A DNA stretch of 64,000 bases, taken from NCBI GenBank assembly GCA_944382845.1, contig CALWNN010000038.1:1-64000 (forward strand), written 5' to 3'. Under the pieces are notes generated by a model that was not told where the DNA came from, ran no database searches, and saw nothing but the letters and a program-made list of their open reading frames with translations. Origin of the DNA: an uncultured Clostridia bacterium (GTDB lineage Bacteria > Bacillota > Clostridia > Oscillospirales > Ruminococcaceae). Made by a program: the position numbers and the translations under genes. Shown piece by piece: positions 34,095-43,453 of this stretch (within the stretch, counting starts at the first letter, position 1; each line of letters begins with the position of its first letter).

Positions 34095-36186
34095 TTTCTT
34101 TTTCCTCTGACAAATCTTTTTCATATCCGCAGTCCGGTTTATGGCAGATAAGTTTTCCGTTTTTGCCGCCCTTCTGGAATAATGTCGAGCCGCATCTTGG
34201 GCACTTTTCCTTTGTAGGAGTATCCCATGTCATAAACTGGCAGTTAGGGTTATCCTCGCAGCCAAAATATTTCTTACCCCTTTTGGACTTTTTCTGCAAA
34301 ACTTTCTTGCCGCAGAACGGGCAAAATCCACCGGTTTCAACAATGATCGGCTTTGTATTCTTACACTCCGGAAAACCGGAACAGGCGAGAAATTTTCCGA
34401 ATTTTCCAATTTTAATAACCATTGGCTTTCCACATACATCGCAGATTATATCTGTTTTTTCATCGGGTATTTTTACGCGTTTGCCCTCAAGCTTGGTTTC
34501 GGCATTTTTAAGGTCCTTATCAAACTCGGCATAAAATTTATCAAGAGTTTTTACCCAGTCTTTTTTTCCAAGCTCCACATTGTCAAGGTCGTTTTCCATT
34601 TTAGCTGTAAACTTAACGTCAACAATATCGGCAAAATATTCCTTCATAAGTTGTGTTGTCACTTCTCCCAATGGAGTGGGTTTTATTTGTTTTCCGTCCC
34701 GTTCAACGTAATTTCTGTTTAAAATAGTCGAAACGGTAGTGGCATAAGTAGAGGGTCTTGCTATACCGTTTTCTTCAAAAGCCTTTACAAGAGTAGCTTC
34801 GGTATATCTTGCAGGAGGCTGAGTAAAGTGCTGATTTCCGTCAAGGGATTTCACCTTTAGCATATCGTTTTTTGAAATAGGAGGAAGCTCGTTTTTCTTT
34901 TCTCCCTCTTCGTCCTTAGCTTCCTCGTACAGCACTGTAAACCCGTCAAATTTCACAGAATATCCTGACGCTTTAAAACCACAGCCGTTTGCAGTTATAT
35001 CAATTGAAACAGTATTCATAAGGCAGTTTGACATCTGGCTTGCTATAAATCTTTCCCAGATAAGCTTATAAAGTCTGTACTGGTCGCTTGTAACCCCGTT
35101 TGCCTTTACTATATCCGGAGTAAGCTCAGGGTGAGTTGGTCTTATAGCTTCGTGAGCGTCCTGAGCGGAGCCTTTTGTCTTATAGATCTTAGGCGTATCG
35201 GGAATATACTCATCGCCGTACTTTTCTTTAATAAATTTATATGCGGCTTGTCTTGCCTCATCAGAAATTCTCAGACTGTCGGTTCTCATGTATGTTATAA
35301 GACCGGTAGCGCCCATATCTTTGATCTCAATTCCCTCGTAAAGCTCCTGAGCGGCTCTCATTGTTCTTACAGCCTGAAAATTAAGTCTTCTTGAAGCTTC
35401 CTGCTGTAGAGTAGAAGTCGTAAATGGCGCGGCAGGAGATCTTCTGTGAACACTTTTTTTAACATTTGCAACTATATATTCTGCATTTTCAAGTCTTTTA
35501 AGGATACCGTCAACAGTTTCCTTGTCTTTCATTTCGGCCTTTGCGCCGTCGATAGTCGCAAGCTTTGCGGCAAATGCCTTTTTGCTTGAAGGAGCAAGCA
35601 GCATAGCGTCTATGGACCAGTATTCCTGAGGAATAAATTCTCGTATTTCCTGCTCTCTGTCAACCACCATTCTTACGGCAACCGATTGTACTCTTCCTGC
35701 GGAAAGACCCCTTCTCACCTTTTTCCAAAGAAGCGGAGATAGCTCATACCCAACGATACGGTCAAGAATTCTTCTTGTCTGCTGAGCGTTTACAAGATCG
35801 ATATTGATCGTTCTCGGGTGTTCAATTCCGTTTAACACAGCCGACTTTGTAATTTCATTAAAAGTCACCCTGTTATTTTCGTTAAGATCAAGATTTAAAA
35901 TATGAGCCAAGTGCCATGAGATAGCCTCTCCCTCACGGTCAGGGTCGGTAGCGATAAGTACTCTGTCTGCTTCTTTAGCGTTTTTCTTTATTTCCTTGAT
36001 AAGCGACTCCTTACCCTTGATATCAATATATTTTGGTTTAAAATCATTTTCTATATCAACCCCCAGCGTAGACTTAGGAAGATCCCTTAAATGTCCCATT
36101 GAGGCGATAACTTTATAATCCTTATTCAAAAAGCTTTTAATTGTATGCACCTTTGTAGGCGACTCAACAATAATCAAGTTTTTCAA
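34084..36186 (-). CDS. topA: DNA topoisomerase I
   Basis: TopA relaxes negative supercoils by a type IA mechanism. The 700-residue enzyme has the Toprim domain (LIIVESPTKVHTIKSFL and ATDPDREGEAISWHL), the active-site tyrosine in GLITYMRTDSLRIS near residue 295, and three C-terminal zinc ribbons: CDVCGKPM...CSGFPEC, CPFCGKKV...CEDNPNC and CPRCGSTL...CHKPDC. The gene lies 22 bases after dprA and overlaps trmFO. Confidence 0.97.
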   Translation of the reverse strand: MKNLIIVESPTKVHTIKSFLNKDYKVIASMGHLRDLPKSTLGVDIENDFKPKYIDIKGKESLIKEIKKNAKEADRVLIATDPDREGEAISWHLAHILNLDLNENNRVTFNEITKSAVLNGIEHPRTINIDLVNAQQTRRILDRIVGYELSPLLWKKVRRGLSAGRVQSVAVRMVVDREQEIREFIPQEYWSIDAMLLAPSSKKAFAAKLATIDGAKAEMKDKETVDGILKRLENAEYIVANVKKSVHRRSPAAPFTTSTLQQEASRRLNFQAVRTMRAAQELYEGIEIKDMGATGLITYMRTDSLRISDEARQAAYKFIKEKYGDEYIPDTPKIYKTKGSAQDAHEAIRPTHPELTPDIVKANGVTSDQYRLYKLIWERFIASQMSNCLMNTVSIDITANGCGFKASGYSVKFDGFTVLYEEAKDEEGEKKNELPPISKNDMLKVKSLDGNQHFTQPPARYTEATLVKAFEENGIARPSTYATTVSTILNRNYVERDGKQIKPTPLGEVTTQLMKEYFADIVDVKFTAKMENDLDNVELGKKDWVKTLDKFYAEFDKDLKNAETKLEGKRVKIPDEKTDIICDVCGKPMVIKIGKFGKFLACSGFPECKNTKPIIVETGGFCPFCGKKVLQKKSKRGKKYFGCEDNPNCQFMTWDTPTKEKCPRCGSTLFQKGGKNGKLICHKPDCGYEKDLSEEKENES

Positions 36187-36208
36187 TTTTCACAAGCTCC
36201 TATCTTAT

Positions 36209-37441
36209 TTAGTTGATGGAAAAACGGTTTCCCGGAAGTGCTTTTATAATTCCCATAATTTCAAGCTCGGTAAGTTCGCTGAATAAAACGTCTACCCCTA
36301 TCTGCGTCTTCCTTGAAATCTCATCTGTAAGAAGAGTGTTTTCACGAAGGAGCTTCACAATTCTCACCTGATTTTCCGAAAGTCCGCTGAGATCATGTTC
36401 AGCCGGTTTTTCCGTTATATTATTTAGATTATCATATTTATTTTTCTGTGTTTTTTTCGTTGGCTTTTTCGTTTCTTTTTGCGTTCCGGAGAACACAGAC
36501 GAGTCCTCCGATCTGAGAGAAAAATCCATGAGATTTCTTGCGTAGTCAAGTCTGTGAGAATAGTTCTCGCAGTATTCAAACAAAACATCCTTTGCACTGA
36601 AAACAGCAATTGCACCGTCACGCAACAGGTCGATCACACCGCTGTATTTATCATTGAAAATATCCGCAGGCGGAACGCAGAAAATATCTCTTCCCTGAGA
36701 AACTGCGTTTGAAACGGTATTAAGAGAACCGCTTCTTGAAGAAGCCTGAGTCACCAGAACACCCATGGATATTCCTGAAAGCAGTCTGTTTCTCGCCTTG
36801 AAATCTCCCGGCTTAGGAGGCTTAAGAGGAGGATATTCCGATATAACCGCGCCATTTGCGGCTATTTCGTCTTTAAATCCCATTGTTCCTCCGGGATAAT
36901 CGTAGTTTATTCCAGAACCCAGAACAGCCACTGTCTTTCCTCTTGCTGCAATCGCACCTCTGTGAGCGCAGGTATCAACTCCCACAGCAAAACCGCTTGC
37001 AACTATAACTCCGGAAGAAGCAAGTTCTTTTGAAATAACAGTTGTGACATTTGAGTAATAATCATCGATCTGTCGTGCGCCCACTATAGATACTACAACA
37101 TTATCGTCAAGAAAGTCAAGGCTTTTTGAAGAATGTTTTGCAAAAATCACGGCAGGAGGGTTATATATTTCCCGAAGCCGTGAAGGAAAGCCCTCACTTT
37201 CGCAGCAATATATTTTTATGTTGTTTTTATCACAATATTCAACGAGCCTTTCGCATGACGAAAGATCGAATCTTTTTACGTTTTCGATCTCTTTTTCAAC
37301 AAGTCCGTAATAATCTCCGTCCTTTAAAGTATAGTAGCATTCTTCGATAGTGTCAAATCTTGTGGTCGCATCCCATTTTCTTGGGTTAGCCTCTCCGAAA
37401 ACTTTGTTCAGCCATAGCCACATAAGAAGTTTTTCATTCAT
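36209..37441 (-). CDS. dprA: DNA-processing protein DprA
   Basis: DprA loads RecA on incoming single-stranded DNA. The 410-residue protein shows the Rossmann-type core VSIVGARQIDDYYS, GVIVASGFAVGVDTCAHRGAI, VAVLGSGINYDYP, SEYPPLKPPKPGDFKARNRL and LVTQASSRSGSLNT. The tail (about 350-410) is a winged-helix domain, LSENQVRIVKLLRE...LTELEIMGII. ATG at 37441 gives better spacing to AGGTG than the one six bases earlier. It overlaps the methylase gene by eight bases and precedes topA. Confidence 0.94.
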   Translation of the reverse strand: MNEKLLMWLWLNKVFGEANPRKWDATTRFDTIEECYYTLKDGDYYGLVEKEIENVKRFDLSSCERLVEYCDKNNIKIYCCESEGFPSRLREIYNPPAVIFAKHSSKSLDFLDDNVVVSIVGARQIDDYYSNVTTVISKELASSGVIVASGFAVGVDTCAHRGAIAARGKTVAVLGSGINYDYPGGTMGFKDEIAANGAVISEYPPLKPPKPGDFKARNRLLSGISMGVLVTQASSRSGSLNTVSNAVSQGRDIFCVPPADIFNDKYSGVIDLLRDGAIAVFSAKDVLFEYCENYSHRLDYARNLMDFSLRSEDSSVFSGTQKETKKPTKKTQKNKYDNLNNITEKPAEHDLSGLSENQVRIVKLLRENTLLTDEISRKTQIGVDVLFSELTELEIMGIIKALPGNRFSIN

Positions 37442-38264
37442 CTTCATTCACCTGTTTTCTGAACATCTCCCACATAATAATCGCTCCGGCAACAGCTGCG
37501 TTAAGGGATTCTATATTGCCTTTCATTGAGATTGTGACTTTTTTATCACAAAGTTCAATATGATTTTTTTCAAGTCCGTTACCCTCGTTTCCGAGAACAA
37601 CAGCGACTCCTCCCGAAAAGTCAAAGGCTCTTATTTCCTCTCCGTCACTAACAACAGCGGCAGCGGTTTTTATTCCGAGCTTTGAGAAGACGCCGCAAAC
37701 CTTTTGGAAGTCATTTTCTATGAAAATATTAATTCTCGCCATACTTCCCATTGTTGCTCTGACTACCTTCGGGTTGTAGATATCGCAGCAGTTGTTTGTA
37801 AGAACGACCCCTGAGGCTCCCACAGCATCAGCAGTCCTCAGAAGTGTTCCCACATTCCCGGGATCCTGCAGATGATCGAGAACAACGTATTTACCGTCCG
37901 TTTTCAGACAAGTATCATCAAGGTTTTTATGAAGTTTTTTAGCGACAGTGAAAATGCCCTGGCTATTTTCCTCATGTGAAATTCTATTGATGATATCTCT
38001 TGTTACAATAAAAATTTCCATGTTAAGCAAAGTTTCATTTTCCTCGCCGGAAAGGGCGTTTTTCAGATTATCAAAGGCTTTTTCCTCGCAAAACAGACTT
38101 TTTACGGAAATATTTCCTCTTACATCTTCCTTAACCGCATCAGCGCAGCCTCTTAATCCTTCTATAACAAAAAGACCATGTTCGTTTCTTGCTTTTTTAC
38201 TTGAAATAAGTTTAGAAAGAAGTTTTACATTTGGATTTTCACGGCTTTTTATATTAACCAACAC
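37434..38264 (-). CDS. TrmH/SpoU family RNA 2'-O-methyltransferase
   Basis: The 276-residue protein has an N-terminal substrate-binding domain (LLSKLISSKKARNEHGLFVIEG) and a C-terminal SPOUT knot domain with YVVLDHLQDPGNVGTLLRTADAVGA (motif 1), VVLGNEGNGLEK (motif 2) and VTISMKGNIESLNAAVAGA (motif 3). Relatives methylate ribose in 23S rRNA or tRNA. The start is taken as GTG at 38264, with AGGAGG nine bases upstream. It opens the long directon that ends with leuS. Confidence 0.88.
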   Translation of the reverse strand: MLVNIKSRENPNVKLLSKLISSKKARNEHGLFVIEGLRGCADAVKEDVRGNISVKSLFCEEKAFDNLKNALSGEENETLLNMEIFIVTRDIINRISHEENSQGIFTVAKKLHKNLDDTCLKTDGKYVVLDHLQDPGNVGTLLRTADAVGASGVVLTNNCCDIYNPKVVRATMGSMARINIFIENDFQKVCGVFSKLGIKTAAAVVSDGEEIRAFDFSGGVAVVLGNEGNGLEKNHIELCDKKVTISMKGNIESLNAAVAGAIIMWEMFRKQVNEDE

Positions 38265-38313
38265 GAAAACACGCCTCCTATTAAGGAAAATTTCCACTGC
38301 TTTTAAAACAACA

Positions 38314-38345
38314 AAACACGCACAACAATTTTACTGTGCGTGTTG
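38314..38345 (-). terminator. Terminator of infC-rpmI-rplT
   Basis: ACACGCACA and TGTGCGTGT pair around a loop just after the rplT stop; the minus strand continues TTTTGTTGTTTT. Confidence 0.85.
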
Positions 38346-38356
38346 TTATTCAATAA

Positions 38357-38710
38357 TTAAAGAGCCGCCTTAGCCTTTTCTGCAATAGCTGTAAAGCCGG
38401 CAGGGTCGTTAATAGCGATCTCTGAGAGCATCTTTCTGTTAAGTGTGATGCCAGCCTTCTTAACGCCGTTCATAAATGTGGAATAGTTCATTCCGTTCAT
38501 CTTTGCAGCAGCGGAGATTCTTGTAATCCAAAGGCTTCTGAAATCTCTCTTCTTCTGCTTTCTTCCGATATATGCATACTGTCCGGACTTCATAACAGCC
38601 TGTTTAGCCATCTTGAAGTGTTTGCTCTTTGCGCCAAAATATCCCTTAGCGAGCTTAAGAGTCTTATTTCTTCTCTTACGAGTCATCATTGCGCCCTTAA
38701 CACGAGCCAT
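38357..38710 (-). CDS. rplT: Large ribosomal subunit protein L20
   Basis: The 117-residue protein starts [20 protein letters not shown] and carries [18 protein letters not shown], diagnostic of bL20, an early 50S assembly protein that also represses its own operon in many bacteria. ATG at 38710 has AGGAGGT nine bases upstream. It is the last gene of infC-rpmI-rplT, before a strong terminator. Confidence 0.97.
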   Translation of the reverse strand: MARVKGAMMTRKRRNKTLKLAKGYFGAKSKHFKMAKQAVMKSGQYAYIGRKQKKRDFRSLWITRISAAAKMNGMNYSTFMNGVKKAGITLNRKMLSEIAINDPAGFTAIAEKAKAAL

Positions 38711-38752
38711 AGTCAATTACCTCCTGAATTTTTCTTCGAAATTTTCTGCCGA

Positions 38753-38950
38753 TTACTTATAAGGGATAAGCGCCTTAACATTTTTTACGTTTGTGCTGTC
38801 GGCATAAGCTGCTCCACGCAAAATTCTCTTTCTCTTATGAGCCTTTTGTGTGAGTCTATGTCTTTTGTTTGTGTGCTGGAATTTGATCTTTCCGGTGCCT
38901 GTTAATTTAAAACGCTTTTTTGCACCGGAATGTGTCTTTACCTTTGGCAT
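38753..38950 (-). CDS. rpmI: Large ribosomal subunit protein L35
   Basis: The 65-residue basic protein MPKVKTHSGAKKRFKLTGTG is bL35. It lies between infC and rplT in the usual order, with AAGGAGG before the ATG. Confidence 0.97.
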   Translation of the reverse strand: MPKVKTHSGAKKRFKLTGTGKIKFQHTNKRHRLTQKAHKRKRILRGAAYADSTNVKNVKALIPYK

Positions 38951-38973
38951 ATTATTTATCCTCCTTAAATAAT

Positions 38974-39492
38974 TTACTTTGTGCTTTTTGGAGCCACGAA
39001 CATAACAAGGCTTCTGCCTTCCATTTTAATTGGCTTGTCAACCGTTCCTGCATCAGAAAGTGCATCCTTGAATTTAACAAGAAGCTCTTCTCCGAGATGA
39101 GGATGTGCGCCGGCACGTTTTCTGAATCTTACAGAAACCTTTATCTTATCTCCTGAATTCAGAAACTTCACAGCCTGATTAACTTTGGTATTGAAGTCGT
39201 GAGTATCGATTGTAGACGACATTCTGATCTCTTTGACTTCCATGACTTTCTGGTTCTTTCTTGCTTCCTTTTCTCTTTTTGCCTGTTCAAAACAGTACTT
39301 TCCGTAATCCATGATCCTGCATACAGGCGGCGTAGCCTGAGGAGCGATCTTCACAAGATCCAGATCATTTTCCTCTGCGATTGCAAGAGCTTCTTTTGCA
39401 GACATGATCCCAAGCTGTGTTCCGTCAGATCCTATAACGCGAAGTTCCTTATCGCGGATCTCTTCATTGATCTGAATGTCTTTGTTGCTAAT
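38974..39492 (-). CDS. infC: Translation initiation factor IF-3, apparent ATT start
   Basis: IF3 checks start-codon pairing and keeps subunits apart. The 172-residue protein (SNKDIQINEEIRDKELRVIG at the N-terminus) contains VKIAPQATPPVCRIMDYGKY, KEIRMSSTIDTHDFNTKV, and VRFRKRAGAHPHLGEELL. No ATG, GTG or TTG sits at a proper distance from the perfect GGAGGT; the codon eight bases after GGAGG is ATT (39490-39492), which yields the family N-terminus. ATT initiation is established for infC in E. coli and Bacillus, where IF3 represses its own synthesis through that codon. It is first in infC-rpmI-rplT. Confidence 0.93.
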   Translation of the reverse strand: MSNKDIQINEEIRDKELRVIGSDGTQLGIMSAKEALAIAEENDLDLVKIAPQATPPVCRIMDYGKYCFEQAKREKEARKNQKVMEVKEIRMSSTIDTHDFNTKVNQAVKFLNSGDKIKVSVRFRKRAGAHPHLGEELLVKFKDALSDAGTVDKPIKMEGRSLVMFVAPKSTK

Positions 39493-39670
39493 GACAAGCA
39501 CCTCCAAAAATAAAATCAAATAAAATGAGCACAGAAAATCTTTCCATGCTCATACAATAACGCTTATGCGCTTTTTTCATTGTATATTGACCTTTTTGCT
39601 TTTATTGCTGAAGGTGAGAACGGAAAGTTCTGCTTTATTAATCACTTTGCCTTAATCATAAGACTTAACT
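39493..39670 (-). promoter_or_regulatory. infC-rpmI-rplT leader, L20-leader-like with attenuator
   Basis: The roughly 170-base leader holds AGCAGAACTTTCCGTTCTC near its 5' end, then stem ATACAAT/ATTGTAT (39552-39558 with 39579-39585), then ATGAGCA/TGCTCAT (39525-39531 with 39547-39553) followed by T-rich ATTTTATTTGATTTTA. The two stems share bases 39552-39553, so they compete. Position and layout fit the L20 autoregulatory leader known from Firmicutes; a covariance search would be needed to assign it. Confidence 0.6.
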
Positions 39671-39699
39671 ATTATAACACCGAAGTTTTTATTTGTCAA
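39671..39699 (-). promoter_or_regulatory. Promoter of infC-rpmI-rplT
   Basis: Consensus TTGACA (39694-39699), 17 bases, TATAAT (39671-39676) on the minus strand. Confidence 0.9.
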
Positions 39700-39724
39700 G
39701 CTTTTAAATGAACTTTTTGTAAAT

Positions 39725-39829
39725 TTTTAAATTAGTGAAAAGCTCGCTTAATCACGTTGCGACGAAAAGCAACTCGTCCTAAACAATGACAAGTCATTGT
39801 TTAGAGGAACATCGGCGACTTGGTTATAT
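39725..39829 (-). repeat. Dispersed repeat copy R3
   Basis: Minus orientation. It starts with TATAACCAAGTCGCCGATGT at the addA stop codon, passes through a 12-base inverted repeat CTAAACAATGAC/GTCATTGTTTAG (39780-39805), then GTTGC/GCAAC around TTTTCGTC, and GTGATTAAGC, shared with R1. The right end, in AT-rich DNA before the infC promoter, is not sharply defined. Confidence 0.7.
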
Positions 39830-42800
39830 TTCAACCTTTATCGGAATCATAAGTTTAAAAGAGTAAATATAGCACTCCTTGACTTTTTTCCCGAATATCA
39901 GTTCAAAAGCAGACTTATACAAAACAAGCTGTACCCGATGACGATCAATAAGCTCCTGTGGCTGTTTAACGTTATCTGTTTTATAGTCAACGATAACAAA
40001 TCCGTCATCTTCTTCAATAATCAGGTCGGCTATTCCCTGAACCATAACATCCTTATTATTATACTCTTTAAAAAGCGGATCGTCAATAGTCATATCAGAT
40101 AGTCTTACCATAAATTTCTGTTCTCTCATTACTCTGACAGCATTTTTGCAGCGTTTATACAGATCGCTTTCAAAGAACTTTTCAACAGTATTTATATTTA
40201 CGTTTTCGGCCTGAAATTCTGTCATTTTATTAAGACTTACGAGTCTGTCTATTTCATCAGCCGGATCATTTTCAGCCTTTTCAAAATCCGCAAGTTCCAT
40301 AAACAAGTGGGTATATGTTCCCTTGTCAGCGGCGGAAACGCTTTTCGTTTCTTTTGAAAAATCCGGAACAGGCGGAAAATAGGTTATTTCCTTTTCAGTT
40401 TCCCCCTCTGAGAGTTCCCTTACAAACTCGGTTACAGAAAGTTTTGATACCGTATCCGTATCTTCGCTGCTTTCTTTTAATGTCAGATTATCAACTATTC
40501 TCCCAAAAAGTGCGATTTCCACAGGCGCTTTAGGAAGTGAAATATCGATGTTTTCGATGTTATCCTCAGGTTTGCACAGCTCATATTCTATAACCGCTTC
40601 TGTGCTGAGATTCGGGAGACCGTTTGCCTCAATATCAAGAAAATCACAAAGCTCATTTCTGTTATGGCAGCAAAGAAGAGCATATGTCAATATTTCCGAA
40701 TAGCTTCGCATTGTTTCGATATCGATATATGAAGGCTTTCCCTGACCGGATAAATTCTCAGCAGCCTTTTTTATACGGTTTAAAGACCTGGATTTAAAAT
40801 ACAGAGGGATAATCAGTTTTTCTTTTGCTCTTGTAAGCGCAACATAAAGAATACGGAGTTCCTCGCTTAGCTGTTCGGTGATCCGTGCATTATTTATATA
40901 ATTGTAGAACACTGTCCTTCTGTTATATTTAGGCGATCTGTCCCTAATAGTAACGGCAGCGCCTATCCTCTCGTTGCAAATGATCTTTTCGGGGGAATTT
41001 GATATATTATATTCTTTTGCTATATCGCCGAGGACGACAATCGGATATTCAAGTCCTTTTGATTTATGGATAGTTTTAATAATTACTGTTTTATCCGAAG
41101 CTGAAACAGTAAGGGCCTCTTCAAAATCTTTTCCCGACTGAGAAACACTGTCAAGATATCTTATAAAATCGCTCAGACCTCCTCCTGTGGAGTTTTCATA
41201 ATCCGAGGCAAGCTTTATAAGAAGTCTCAGATTTGCTCTCTTTTGTTGGCTGTCCTCAAATGCGGCGGCCACGGACATAAAGTCGGTTGTATCATAAATT
41301 TTTCTTACGAGTTTTTCAAGAGGCATACCCGAAGCGAAAAATCTGAGTTTTGATATAATATTAACAGTGTCCCTGCATTTTTTTTGAAGCTTTTTATTAT
41401 TGATCTCAACTGCTTCGTAGCCGTATTCCCTTGCAGAATCGTCACGGGAAACCGCAAGGAAAAGCTGAAACAGTTTTTTCTGCTTGTCAACAAGCCGTAT
41501 CTCTGAGAGTTCATCGGCAGTAAATCCAAACACCTGAGAAAGGCACACTGCCGCAAATGGAATATCCTGCATCGGATTGTCGATAATTTTAAGCATACTT
41601 ACAGCCAGACTTACTTCTCTTGCGCCAAGGTACCCACTTACGGAGTCGGTAACTGCACTTAATCCCACAGCTTCCATCGCTTTTATGTACTGCTGTATCT
41701 TTTTTGAAGTTCTTAAAAGTATGCAGAAATCTCCTCCTCGACAGTTTCTGAGCACTCCATTATCGGAAACCTGAAATCTGCCGTCTATCATGCTTCTGAT
41801 TTTCCTGGCAACTGCCGCACTCTCAGGATCCGGTTTATCGGTATCCTCCTCGTTTTCGTCAGTCACTTCCGTATCTATAAGAAGGATATCGGTTTCGGGG
41901 TCATTTCCCGGATACACAGCGCCGCATACAAGAGCTTCGTCCTCATTATACACAACATCTCCGATCTGATCAGACATTACATTTTCAAATATAAAGTTTG
42001 TAAAGTCGATTATATTTTTTCTGCTCCTATAATTTTTCTTAAGAAGCACCGCTCTGAGCTTATCCTCATATCCGTGAGTTACCGCAAGCTTTCTTACTCT
42101 GTCAAAAATCATAGGATTTGACTGTCTGAAGCCATAAATAGACTGTTTGATATCTCCGACAATAAAAACGTTTTTCCCCATTATATTCACATCATCAGTA
42201 TCGGATATACATCTGAAAATTATGTCCTGAAGGTCGTTTACGTCCTGATATTCGTCAATAAGGATTATCTTATAACGTTTTTCATCAACAATCTTCTGTG
42301 AAAGTTCCGTTCTTTCAAAGCCGTTTTCCGTAGGACGGGACAAAAGTCTTATCACCATGTCTGTAACGTCTGAAAAGTAAACCTTGTTTTTTTCGGTTTT
42401 ATATCCCCAGAGTATTTCCTCAGCTTTTAAAACAAACTCCCACAACACATCAAAAACCTTTACTGTTTCTTTTTTGTCATGTTCAATTTCATCATCAGAG
42501 AGGATTACTGCATTGTCGATGGATTTAATGAAGTCTGATATTCCTTTTTTTATTTCTGCAATCTTATCATACATGATATTAATTTCAGGAGGAGTCTTTG
42601 ATTTATTGGGCCTTCTCGGGAATTTAATATCGGAAAACGACTGTCTTGCATTAATGACGCTTTCATCGCACTTATTTCCCTTTACGTTTAAAATCCGGCT
42701 TACATATTCATTACAGCATGAAACATAGCTTTCATAGCCGGAGTTTCCGATCTCATCAGCTATTTTTTTAAGTCTTTCGGCAGCTCTTTTCAACGCTTTT

Positions 42801-43453
42801 GCCTTTACAACTATTTTACTCATGACATCTGAGTTTTGCGCTTCTCCGATTTTTTCATAAACGTCAAAGCAATTCTTTCTCCACTGTTCCGGAAAAGGAA
42901 GCGAGCCTTTGAATTTATGTAGTTCCATACCAGCTCTGATGACTTCGCTATCATTTTCTTCCGCAAAGTTATCCATAAGTATCTTCATATTTTCCGGGCG
43001 GTTTATAAAATACCATTCCGAGGCCTCGTTAAAAGCTTTTTCGGTAAGTATCTGATTTTCCACTCCGTCTATAATGGAAAAGTCTGCGGAAAGTTCAAAC
43101 TCATTGATATTATTTTTAACAAGCTCCATGCAAAACGAATCTATAGTACATATGGAAGCAAGCGGGAGAAGCTCCTGCTGTTTTGCAATCCATTCGTTAG
43201 ACGGGTCTTGTTCAAGTTTTTCCTTCATGGCTTTTGAAAGCTTTTCCTTCATCTGGTTTGCGGCATCGTTTGTAAAGGTAACTGCAAGTATGGAATCAGC
43301 TTCTATTCCAAGTATAGGATCAAGCAGCATTCTTATTGTTCTCTCAATAAGAACGGCGGTTTTTCCGCTTCCTGCCGCAGCCGCAACAACAGTTCCCCTG
43401 TCTATGGAATTGATAGCTTGCTGCTGACCCTCGTTCCATTTGACTTCACCCAT
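39824..43453 (-). CDS. addA: AddA subunit of the helicase-nuclease AddAB
   Basis: AddAB processes double-strand breaks for RecA. The 1209-residue protein is a UvrD-type helicase with Walker A VVAAAAGSGKTAVLIERT near residue 30, AVTFTNDAANQMKEKL, the Walker B ILIDEYQDVNDLQ, VGDIKQSIYGFRQSNP, IIKTIHKSKGLEYPIV and LRILYVALTRAKEKL. The C-terminal RecB-type nuclease has DGFVIVDYKTDNV and QLVLYKSAFE. Start ATG overlaps the addB stop by one base. The stop codon TAA lies within the left end of repeat copy R3, so the last residues border the repeat. Confidence 0.96.
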   Translation of the reverse strand: MGEVKWNEGQQQAINSIDRGTVVAAAAGSGKTAVLIERTIRMLLDPILGIEADSILAVTFTNDAANQMKEKLSKAMKEKLEQDPSNEWIAKQQELLPLASICTIDSFCMELVKNNINEFELSADFSIIDGVENQILTEKAFNEASEWYFINRPENMKILMDNFAEENDSEVIRAGMELHKFKGSLPFPEQWRKNCFDVYEKIGEAQNSDVMSKIVVKAKALKRAAERLKKIADEIGNSGYESYVSCCNEYVSRILNVKGNKCDESVINARQSFSDIKFPRRPNKSKTPPEINIMYDKIAEIKKGISDFIKSIDNAVILSDDEIEHDKKETVKVFDVLWEFVLKAEEILWGYKTEKNKVYFSDVTDMVIRLLSRPTENGFERTELSQKIVDEKRYKIILIDEYQDVNDLQDIIFRCISDTDDVNIMGKNVFIVGDIKQSIYGFRQSNPMIFDRVRKLAVTHGYEDKLRAVLLKKNYRSRKNIIDFTNFIFENVMSDQIGDVVYNEDEALVCGAVYPGNDPETDILLIDTEVTDENEEDTDKPDPESAAVARKIRSMIDGRFQVSDNGVLRNCRGGDFCILLRTSKKIQQYIKAMEAVGLSAVTDSVSGYLGAREVSLAVSMLKIIDNPMQDIPFAAVCLSQVFGFTADELSEIRLVDKQKKLFQLFLAVSRDDSAREYGYEAVEINNKKLQKKCRDTVNIISKLRFFASGMPLEKLVRKIYDTTDFMSVAAAFEDSQQKRANLRLLIKLASDYENSTGGGLSDFIRYLDSVSQSGKDFEEALTVSASDKTVIIKTIHKSKGLEYPIVVLGDIAKEYNISNSPEKIICNERIGAAVTIRDRSPKYNRRTVFYNYINNARITEQLSEELRILYVALTRAKEKLIIPLYFKSRSLNRIKKAAENLSGQGKPSYIDIETMRSYSEILTYALLCCHNRNELCDFLDIEANGLPNLSTEAVIEYELCKPEDNIENIDISLPKAPVEIALFGRIVDNLTLKESSEDTDTVSKLSVTEFVRELSEGETEKEITYFPPVPDFSKETKSVSAADKGTYTHLFMELADFEKAENDPADEIDRLVSLNKMTEFQAENVNINTVEKFFESDLYKRCKNAVRVMREQKFMVRLSDMTIDDPLFKEYNNKDVMVQGIADLIIEEDDGFVIVDYKTDNVKQPQELIDRHRVQLVLYKSAFELIFGKKVKECYIYSFKLMIPIKVEI

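Noticed and set aside
39725-39829. CRISPR array or tRNA-like structure at the repeat copies
   Set aside because: Copies are single, far apart and of variable length; no regular repeat-spacer pattern exists anywhere in the window.
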